Positions 12,001-15,428 of a stretch of 15,428 nt of DNA are shown piece after piece. How positions within the stretch are numbered: the first letter of the stretch is position 1; the number at the start of each line of letters is the position of its first letter. The stretch lies in the NCBI GenBank assembly GCA_030066475.1, contig JASJBO010000155.1:1-15428 (forward strand), written 5' to 3'. Both the position numbers and the translations under genes were made by a program. The stretch comes from Myxococcota bacterium (lineage in GTDB: Bacteria > Myxococcota_A > UBA9160 > PR03). The notes below the pieces were generated by a model that worked only from the letters and a program-made list of their open reading frames with translations, did not search any database and was not told the origin of the DNA.

Positions 12001-15000
12001 TCGGGCGCGGTCTCGGGACCCACGGCCTCGCGGTCGGCGAATGCGCCCACGTCGAGCACCAACAGCCGCTCGTCGAAGGTGGCGAATGCGAAGCCCCCGA
12101 TCACGCGCAGGTGCGGGGTGCCGTCCGGCATCGTGTCCATCGAGAGCGCGGTGGGCCGCCCCAGGATGGCACCGGTCTCGGCGTCGAGCACCGCGAGCAC
12201 GGGCTCGTCCTCGAGCAGCCCGAGGACGTAGAGCTCCGTCCCGACCAGCTCGAAGTCGAGCGGCTCGAGCGGCAGCGCCAGCTCGCGGCGCAGCACCAGC
12301 CGCGGCGTGGCGAGGTCGAACTGCTGGAGCAGGCCGCCGCCGGGCACGAACGCGTTGGCCACCACCACCCAGGCCTCGCCGTCGCGCACGCGGACGGCGC
12401 GCGCGAAGCCGTCGGTGGCGCCCTGGTCCACCACGAACGGCTGGGTCGGGTCGCTCGTGTCGACCACGAAGAAGCCCTGGGCGCCGGCGGTGACCAGCGC
12501 CACGTCGGCCAGCGGCAGCACGCCGCGCACCGCGCCGGGCAGCTCCACGCGGCCGAGCGAGAGCGGGCGCTCGGGAATCCGGATGTCGAAGATCTCGAGG
12601 CCGGGGGAGTTGGCGGACGCCACGTAGGCCAGGTCGCCGACCACGCGCAGATCCACCGCCTGGCGCGGCGGGTAGAGCGGCAGGTCGATCGCCAGCGGGG
12701 CCGCCGGCAGGTCGTAGGAGAACACGCCGGCCAGGACGGGCTCGACCCCCTCGTTCTCGACCCAGACCTCGGCCAGCCCGGGCCGGTCGGCGCGCGGCGC
12801 CAGCACGGTCAGGAAGCGCAGGTTCGCCACGTCGAGGTCGATGCCCTCGACCTCGCCGCTCGGCTCGTCGAACACGCTGCCCCGGAACCGCACGCGCGCG
12901 CCGGGCGCGAAGGCGTCGCGGTCGGCCGTGATGGCCAGCTCGGTGCCGCCCACGCGCGGACCGGCCTCGGGCGAGAACGAGAGCTCGACCCGGTCGAGCG
13001 GCGCGACCACCAGCAGCAGGCCGAAGCGCACGTCCGCGAGCCCGCCGGGGTTCTCGACGCGCACCGGCAGGCTGCCGGTCTCGACGCTCTCGGGCACCGC
13101 GACGTCGAGCCGGGTCTCGTCGACGTAGCCCACCGGCCCGGCCTCGACGCCGCCCAGGAAGACGCGCGCGCCGGCGCGGAAGCCGCTGCCGAGCACGGCC
13201 AGCGACTCGCCCGGCGTGACGGTGGAGCGGTCGAAGCCCTCGATCGCGGGCTGCACGGCGCCGGCGCCGCCGGTGCGATAGTCCGCCGCGAAGGGCACCA
13301 GCATCCCGGCACCCTTGCGGTCGCGCACCGCGGTGGTCACCACCAGCCGGTAGGCCTCGTCGGGGTCGAGCCCGTCGGGCACCAGCGTCCAGACGTCGGT
13401 GGGCACCTCCGGGTCGGCCGGGTCGAGCGGAGCGTCCTCGGTGCCGAGCACGAGCGTCGCGGTCGCGCGCATCGCGTCGTCGACTCGCTCGAGGAAGACG
13501 CTGTCGGCGCTGACCGTCGCGACGGCGGTATCGCGGTTGAAGCGCAGCACGAAGCGCTGGTCGGTGGGAACCAGCGAGTCGCGCGGCGGCTCGACGCTCG
13601 CGACGTTCGAGAACGGGGTCGCCAGCGTGGCCAGACCTGCGGCGCCGCCCGCCACCACCGCCACGTCCTTCAGCACGTCGGTGTGGCGCGCCAGCTCGGT
13701 ATTGCCCGCCGAGAGCACGACCGGCGCGTCGGGATCGCTCAGGTCGAAGACCTGCACGCCGCCCTCCCCCGCCGCGACGAAGGCCAGGTTGCCCTGCAGC
13801 TCCACGCTCACCGGCAGGCCCGGGTTGGCGACGAGGTCGGTGTCGAGACGGAGCTGCGCCGTGATGCGGTCGTCGCGCCCGTCGCCGTCCTCGTCGATCG
13901 GCTCGAGGCCGGGTCGCGTCACGTCGACGACCAGCAGCCCCTCGTTGTAGGCAGACACCACGGCGCGGTCGCCCAGCAGCGCGAGCCCGGTGGCGCTGTC
14001 GGGCAGCTCGACGCGCGCCACCCGGGTAGGCGTCGCCGTGGCGAGATCGAGGATCTCGAGCGTCCCGACGCGCTGGTCGTAGGGATCGAAAGCGCCGTCG
14101 AGGCGGGCGGGCGGCTGCGGCGGCACCGAGCAGCCGCGCCGCTCGGTGAGCTGCCGGTGCAGGCCGGTCGCGACGTAGGCGCGCCCGTCGCGCACCCGCA
14201 CCTGGGTCGGATTGGCCTGCTCGTCCAGCTCGAGCTGCCAGAGCGTCACGGCATCGTCGGGCCGCGCCAGGCTGATCCCGAACAGCGGCCCCCCGCGCGG
14301 CTCGTAGAACGGGAAGCGGCAGGGGTCGGCGACCCGCCCGAGGTTCGAGGTCGAGAGCAGCGCCAGGTCGCCCACCATCGTGACGGCGACCGAGAAGTCC
14401 CCCTCGCTCACGCGCGACAGCTCCGGCAGCCCGAGCGGGTCGGTGGCGTCGAGCACCACCAGCCCCTCGAGGCCGTTCGCCACCAGCAGCAGGTCCTGGT
14501 CGCCGGGGCGGTCGAAGAACTCGATCGCGGGCGCGTCGACCCAGCTCTCGGGCATGAACTCGAGCTCGAAGGCGAAGAAGTTGTCGGTGTTGTCGCGCCC
14601 GCCCGCCACCTGCACGTCGGTGGGGTTGCTCACGTCGAACAGGATCGCGCGGTTGGTGAACTTGATGCTGAGCGCCTCGGCCGTGTCGGGATCGAGGCCC
14701 GGCGGCAGCGGCGTCTCGTTGCCCTCGACGTGATGGCCGCCGGCGGCGTAGACCAGCTCGGCGCCGAGCACGCGGTCGTCGAGCTCGGGGACCCGGATGC
14801 CGCCGAACGCTACGCGCGAGGGCGCGGAGGTGGCCTCGCGCCCGGCGCCCAGCGGCGGCAGCCCGTAGCGCACGCCGTCCTCCGCGCGCGCGACGCCCAG
14901 ATCGGGGTTGCGCACCTCGAGGTCGGCGGGACCGAAGGCGCCGGGCGGCGCGGTGGTGAACAGCCGCCCGGTCGCCACCACGTCGACCGGCGTGAGGATG

Positions 15001-15428
15001 CCGCCGATGCGCACCTGGCTGCCGGCGAACACGCCGAAGGGCGGCACGAAGCCCCCGCCGTCGACGGTGACCGGCGTGCCCCCGAGCGGATCCAGGAAGA
15101 AGGGGCGGATCTCGTCGATCCGCGGCAGCTCCGCGTAGACCAGCGCGCCGCTGCGGCGCGACGCCAGACCACCCGGGTGCACCACGCGCAGCGGCGCGGG
15201 CCCAGGCGCGCCGGGCGGGACGAGCAGGGTGACCTGACGCGCGTCGATCCGGGCAACGTCGGCCGCCGGCACCTCGACGTCGCGCACGAACACGCGCAGC
15301 CCGGCGACGAACGGGCGATCGTCGCCCGCCACGGCCGAGAGCGTCACCTCGGTGCCGCCCGCGAGCGGGACGTAGCGCGGCCGGGCGCTCTCGAAGGCGG
15401 GCGGCGCGGAGGCGCCGACCACGTCGGC
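1..15428 (-). CDS. Giant multidomain surface/secreted protein (IPT/TIG, LVIVD propellers, bacterial Ig-like domains), partial at both ends
   Basis: One frame reads from 15428 down to 3 through 5142 codons without a stop; bases 1-2 begin the next codon. Every part translates into beta-sandwich or beta-propeller repeats with hydrophobic/polar alternation, and no frameshift was found. The start, signal peptide, stop and any C-terminal anchor lie outside. I see no catalytic motif and no transmembrane segment. The composition is extreme: rich in Ala, Gly, Val, Leu, Asp, Glu, Pro and Arg, with only about five Lys (residues 256, 587, 705, 1207, 4101) and two Cys (370, 433). The few internal Met residues sit inside domains, so none is a credible start. 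The likely role, by inference from the domain families, is an extracellular adhesive or structural scaffold; substrate and partner are unknown. The layout is IPT-IPT-propeller-Big_5 modules followed by Ig arrays interrupted by propellers. Coding status is near certain; function is not. Confidence 0.95.
3..1829 (-). other. Seven tandem bacterial Ig-like domains (last one cut by the window edge)
   Basis: Residues 4534-4629, 4630-4723, 4724-4819, 4820-4912, 4913-5010, 5011-5113 and 5114-5142 (partial). The repeats are 93-103 residues and separated by short acidic linkers ending in PP or AP (ADAEPP, ADAPP, DDAPP, GDAPP). Each has a 'D-D-x-x-v-x-x-v-x-l-x-x-d-G' core such as SDDASLRFVEWIVNG or TDEVAVAGLRLLLDGTEI, and an 'a-x-A-x-D-x-x-g-x-x-s' end such as RARALDASGNVSE. 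The last begins NVAPVVTIAAPLDGAVVGTG, a good Big_9-like start, so the array continues beyond position 1. These are probable rigid spacers. Confidence 0.8.
1830..2726 (-). repeat. LVIVD-type beta-propeller 7 (second half of a fused pair)
   Basis: Residues 4235-4533. Units: AYVASGPSGVQVVDVGASPP, LVTADGFSGIRIQERRE, LYAFGSSLSVVDLRFPNSP, AVLAAGSAGLRVLDVSDPSD, ALVAWGEAGLRVLDVRDPTQ, AVLSDGARIVWVDVTEPET and VLAAAGPLGVQAVELGADL. Blades 4 and 5 are the best LVIVD matches in the window and share the core GLRVLDV. With propeller 6 this gives 14 blades in 586 residues, equal to two propellers of the usual size here. It passes directly into the Ig array that leaves the window. Confidence 0.8.
2727..3587 (-). 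repeat. LVIVD-like beta-propeller 6 (first half of a fused pair)
   Basis: Residues 3948-4234. Units: LWVAAGAAGVRGFDLDDP, LLVADGAAGLLELEAATG, VFTAEGVAGVGVFELRPG, LLLADGADGVKLLDVSRP, VVWAGLREGAVLTLDAAAL, AVVTGTGELVWLERASAG and VAVASGAGIEIVPFAGRA. Blades 1-4 are canonical; 5 and 6 are irregular. The next blade follows with no Ig or IPT spacer, so the limit near 2727 is drawn by counting seven blades and is uncertain by about one blade. The only lysine of the second half of the window (residue 4101) is in blade 4. Confidence 0.7.
3588..4727 (-). other. Four tandem bacterial Ig-like domains
   Basis: Residues 3568-3660, 3661-3754, 3755-3851 and 3852-3947. Each has the Asp-rich Ig repeat form: start 'P-x-l-x-x-x-x-P' (PPTVSLLAPADGTPVIEG in the third), middle 'a-x-A-x-D-x-x-g-v' (ATDDTGVSVTYALEG in the first), and end 'v-R-A-R-D-x-A-G-N' (RARARDAAGNEAS in the second, RAQARDRAGNATT in the fourth). 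Boundaries are set by short DGAPP, DTLPP-like linkers. The array bridges propeller 5 and the double propeller. Confidence 0.8.
4728..5570 (-). repeat. LVIVD-like beta-propeller 5 (seven blades)
   Basis: Residues 3287-3567. Seven units: WFAAGGGGPLLAAEADAP, VWVAEGAQGLAVLAPDG, GYALDGAALRVVELRADG, LVVAGPDALALYDLSDPLQP, LAVALGAGGVALYDTAGD, LLAIGGAGLHVFDASSLAAP and LLVASDTALARFALAAGP. Spacing is about 40 residues, tighter than in propellers 1 and 3. Only blades 4 and 6 have the full LVIVD form. It sits between two Ig arrays, unlike propellers 1-4, which follow IPT pairs. Confidence 0.8.
5571..7064 (-). other. Five tandem bacterial Ig-like domains (Big_9-like)
   Basis: Residues 2789-2891, 2892-2993, 2994-3092, 3093-3190 and 3191-3286, each about 96-103 residues. 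The middle repeats share a 'D-x-x-x-P-x-v-x-l-x-x-P-x-x-G-a-x-l-x-E-G' start (for example TPPAIALTSPAPGASLSEG), an 'a-x-D-d-x-x-v' turn, a 'L-D-G-x-P-x' strand, and an 'a-x-A-x-D-x-a-G-N' end. These are hallmarks of the bacterial Ig families that include Big_9. The first repeat (VPAGSEFSFRANGSD) is the least typical. They would form a rod between the module region and propeller 5. Confidence 0.8.
7065..7400 (-). other. Big_5/SbsA-type Ig-like domain 4
   Basis: Residues 2677-2788. This is the most typical copy: SPRLVATSPVDTQRNVAVDT, then VATFSEAVRLPVDPASAF, and the ending RLVIEPGIEDLAGNPLSGG followed by REFTTVDTEPP. The 'P-x-d-x-x-x-x-v-x-x-d-T-x-i-x-x-x-F-S-E-x-v' hallmark and 'DLAGN-L' ending are both present. 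It is the last Big_5 domain in the window; after it the protein changes to arrays of another Ig-like type. Confidence 0.9.
7401..7961 (-). other. Divergent IPT/TIG-like domains 9 and 10
   Basis: Residues 2490-2584 and 2585-2676. Domain 9 has NAPEILSIETGF...VAPIELLATGVGLVPVVRV and an ending GNAEVRLGSAAAGPF. Domain 10 has VLPVEGGAVVTVAAAGLTIG followed by TRVEVDGAPVAV. Both keep the strand order and the GG/G-x-x-V features of IPT but lack the G-x-GF and NPGG motifs. They are followed directly by a Big_5 domain with no propeller between them. Confidence 0.55.
7962..8228 (-). other. Unrecognised segment in place of a Big_5 domain
   Basis: Residues 2401-2489. It begins NLVAVEPAADATRVVLARG, which resembles the NVxxVxP start of the three other post-propeller Big_5 domains, but the rest (LDGAPNDTTSGPGPLLGLAA, then DALLTVRLGDESALIGDELS) does not follow that family. 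A decayed or replaced Big_5 domain is one reading; a separate small beta-sandwich is another. It lies between propeller 4 and the divergent IPT 9. Confidence 0.5.
8229..9092 (-). repeat. LVIVD-type beta-propeller 4 (seven blades)
   Basis: Residues 2113-2400. The seven units are LYAALGAEGLREVAVIDPG, LLLVLVDGEVRVVRALPGG, LGLVVADGSLVLVRLDRPE, AWLIVREDGVDRIEARDLR, GAAVGPDGLLVLDVSDPAAP, AAAADSDGVRLFDLSDPAAP and VHAAAGALEIIDQPVQ. Blades 5 and 6 are canonical LVIVD repeats and share the ending SDPAAP; blades 2-4 are looser. It belongs to module 4, where the expected Big_5 domain is not recognisable. Confidence 0.8.
9093..9638 (-). other. IPT/TIG domains 7 and 8
   Basis: Residues 1931-2025 and 2026-2112. 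Domain 7 has IPEVDAVEPAFALWEGGDEL, TGRRFQDGVRVLVGGVEATV and the closing LRVVNPGGLAALTVGAF. Domain 8 has PQLDALEPEGTFFRGPEEI, RGRGFFPGTRVELGGLEV and an ending without the NPGG turn. In each pair of this protein the first IPT ends with NPGG or a close variant; in later pairs the second does not, which points to duplication of the pair as a unit. Confidence 0.85.
9639..9992 (-). other. Big_5/SbsA-type Ig-like domain 3, with acidic loop insertion
   Basis: Residues 1813-1930. It opens NVASVEPADLSLAPQDAVVR, has VDPDSVDASSFFLTE in the centre and ends AAGAGYRVHVTRDVLDLRG. The first seven residues are identical to those of Big_5 domain 1. Between the central strands lies an Asp/Asn/Gly loop (9828-9863) that the other three copies lack. 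It closes module 3 and is followed by IPT 7. Confidence 0.75.
9828..9863 (-). other. Possible calcium-binding loop in Big_5 domain 3
   Basis: The stretch DTNGDGIRAEDG (residues 1856-1867) has the D-x-N-x-D-G-x order of an EF-hand or dockerin-like loop, with a hydrophobic residue after the Gly. The twelfth position is Gly rather than the usual Glu/Asp, although Glu and Asp stand just before it. Metal binding is therefore only suggested. Confidence 0.4.
9993..10961 (-). repeat. LVIVD-type beta-propeller 3 (seven blades)
   Basis: Residues 1490-1812. Seven units are visible: VVFAGSLLG...FSVLDISDP, LLAATEAGVVAVDVSLP, LVLAADESEGLVVFDTALY, ALVSVLAPDGSERLRVLDL, AYVATGAVGVVQIFDLSTR, AFVAAGAGGLQIFDASDRD and AVAGIEVDASEGSVQVLRL. 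Spacing is about 45 residues, as expected for a seven-bladed LVIVD propeller. The last unit runs directly into NVASVEP of the following Big_5 domain, so the final blade may be closed by the N-terminal strand (velcro closure), which is an inference. Confidence 0.85.
10962..11546 (-). other. IPT/TIG domains 5 and 6
   Basis: Residues 1295-1391 and 1392-1489. Domain 5 has LPRIVSVAPRYGPVGGGTEL, LALGGQPV and the closing LRLENPGGLADVRVGAF, nearly the same closing strand as domain 3. Domain 6 has VESVSPDAGPPQGGNTVTV, RGRGFLPGTRVLF and a longer final hairpin with AYTYSVP in place of the NPGG turn. The pair opens module 3. Confidence 0.85.
11547..11891 (-). other. Big_5/SbsA-type Ig-like domain 2
   Basis: Residues 1180-1294. 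The start NVTEVRPAAEALAPVDAAVE, the following LVFSRPLKPST, the central 'PDAIALRDASG' and the end APGAEYEVRVTTAVTD all match the Big_5 pattern and align with the domain in module 1. 'FSRPL' corresponds to the 'FSEPV' hallmark of the family. The junction with the last blade of propeller 2 is again direct, and IPT 5 follows immediately. Confidence 0.8.
11892..12704 (-). repeat. LVIVD-type beta-propeller 2 (six clear blades)
   Basis: Residues 909-1179. The units I recognise are AYVASANSPGLEIFDIRIPE, ALVTAGAQGFFVVDTSDP, AWVVVANAF...LLQQFDLATP, LYVLGLLEDEPVLAVLDAET, AFATFDERLLVLDVGAF and AFVAGTDVELVNVPL. Six blades are clear; a seventh could be formed jointly by residues at the two ends, since the first strand before blade 1 (DLPLYPPRQAVDLRVV) lacks a partner. 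At 271 residues it is the smallest propeller in the window. Blades 3 and 4 have longer hairpins than usual. It sits between IPT 4 and Big_5 domain 2. Confidence 0.75.
12705..13253 (-). other. IPT/TIG domains 3 and 4
   Basis: Residues 726-808 and 809-908. Domain 3 is a textbook IPT: PAIEGFDRSTVTPGESLAVL, GSGFRAGARVFLGGVEA, and a closing VRVENPGGLADVR. Domain 4 is more divergent. It keeps PEAGPRVGGTELAITA, FAPGARVRFRG and AEVWVENEGVEP, but the G-x-GF motif is replaced by DRDAF. The pair begins module 2 and leads into propeller 2. Confidence 0.8.
13254..13607 (-). other. Big_5/SbsA-type Ig-like domain 1
   Basis: Residues 608-725. It opens NVASVEPPRDSLVPTDQRFV, followed by LRFNRD, a central SADSVFLERVDD and the closing 'LDPDEAYRLVVTTAVRD'. 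This is the Big_5 signature: V-x-x-V-x-P, then 'x-F-x-x-x-v', then a 'L-x-P-x-x-x-Y-x-v-x-v-t-x-x-v-x-D' end strand. Such domains are structural spacers in bacterial surface and S-layer-associated proteins. It joins the last blade of propeller 1 with no linker and is followed directly by IPT 3, closing module 1. Confidence 0.75.
13608..14852 (-). repeat. LVIVD-type beta-propeller 1 (seven blades, with insertions)
   Basis: Residues 193-607. Seven repeat units follow the LVIVD pattern, a hydrophobic 'A-x-V-A-x-x-x-G-L-x-V-x-D-x-x-x-P' strand pair. Clear ones are LLLVANGLEGLVVLDATDP, AVVSAYNEGLLVVDVTRP and AFVAAGEGGVQVFDLSDP; weaker ones are LVYAAGG...ILFDVSNP, LALLSTSNLG...LFGISLARP, AYVATGLHRQ...LEILDLATA and a last AVVAGGAAGLATLATP. 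At 415 residues it is much larger than the other propellers here (271-323). The extra length sits in loops of blades 3 and 4, which carry the only two cysteines of the window (residues 370 and 433). An acidic Asp/Gly loop at 13869-13895 lies between blades 5 and 6. LVIVD repeats are known from bacterial and archaeal surface proteins; the ligand is unknown. Confidence 0.8.
13869..13895 (-). other. Asp/Gly-rich possible calcium-binding loop in propeller 1
   Basis: The encoded stretch DEDGDGRDD (residues 512-520) matches the D-x-D-x-D-G acidic loop seen in dockerin, thrombospondin-3-type and EF-hand-like calcium sites. It lies just after blade 5, in an inter-blade loop. It is a single loop, not an EF-hand pair, and calcium binding is inferred from the motif only. 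Confidence 0.4.
14853..15428 (-). other. IPT/TIG domains 1 and 2 (first one possibly truncated by the window edge)
   Basis: Residues 1-100 and 101-192. Domain 1 has the IPT layout: a VPLAGGTEVTLSA entry, then VFVRDVEVP, and a closing VVHPGGLAS. Domain 2 opens with LPRIDEIRPFFLDPLGGTPV and continues with VDGGGF, VRIGGILTPV and a closing VRNPDLGVA. The pattern of P-x-I-x-x-I-x-P, GG-T-x-V-x-V, G-x-GF, a short x-GG-x loop and an xNPGG-like end is typical of IPT/TIG immunoglobulin-like folds. They act as spacers or binding domains in extracellular proteins. They precede propeller 1 and form the first half of module 1. The window edge may cut a few residues from domain 1. Confidence 0.8.

Noticed and set aside
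3..15428. Internal start sites or a second gene boundary inside the window
   Set aside because: The few in-frame Met codons all lie within recognisable domains, domains continue across every possible break, and there is no stop codon, so there is no support for two genes.
1..15428. CRISPR array, tandem DNA repeat or mobile element suggested by recurring GC-rich strings such as gagctcgac and gtcgacg
   Set aside because: The recurring strings are short, irregularly spaced and follow codons of common dipeptides (Val-Glu-Leu, Val-Asp). No direct repeat with regular spacing, terminal inverted repeat or transposase was seen.
1..15428. An undescribed multigene system (defence, secretion or biosynthesis)
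   Set aside because: Only one gene is present and it contains only structural repeat families. No enzyme, nuclease, toxin or regulatory partner can be seen, so any system claim would rest on flanking genes outside the window.

Overview
The whole window lies inside one protein-coding gene on the minus strand. A single reading frame (codons at positions 3-15428, read downward) stays open for 5142 codons with no in-frame stop. Neither the start codon nor the stop codon is inside the window. Residue numbers below are local: residue 1 is the codon ending at 15428, residue 5142 is the codon at 3-5. The product is a giant, very acidic, repeat-built protein that is most likely secreted or cell-surface. 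No other gene, RNA gene, mobile element, CRISPR array, promoter or terminator is supported, and there is no non-coding stretch.

Organism: the first sequence line is about 77% G+C, and codons end almost always in G or C, so this is a very high-GC bacterium. Giant surface proteins mixing IPT/TIG, LVIVD beta-propeller and bacterial Ig-like domains are known from large-genome, high-GC bacteria such as Myxococcota and related delta-proteobacterial lineages. That placement is a weak inference, because the window holds no taxonomic marker.

N-terminal-side half (15428 down to 7065, residues 1-2788): a composite module is repeated, made of IPT/TIG, IPT/TIG, an LVIVD-type propeller of about seven blades, and a Big_5/SbsA-type Ig-like domain. 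Three copies look complete. A fourth has two IPT domains and a propeller, but an unrecognised segment stands where the Big_5 domain should be. A further copy has two divergent IPT-like domains and a Big_5 domain but no propeller.

C-terminal-side half (7064 down to 3, residues 2789-5142): the grammar changes. Tandem Ig-like domains of about 95 residues, resembling the Big_9 type, alternate with propellers. The order is five Ig, one propeller, four Ig, a directly fused pair of propellers (14 blades), then at least seven Ig continuing out of the window.

Altogether I count seven propellers with about 48 blades, ten IPT or IPT-like domains, four Big_5 domains and sixteen other Ig-like domains (the last one partial). 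Taken together this suggests an elongated scaffold of beta-sandwich spacers carrying propeller heads, suited to binding partners or surfaces outside the cell. No catalytic motif, membrane segment, signal peptide or anchor is visible here; any signal peptide or anchor would be in the missing ends.
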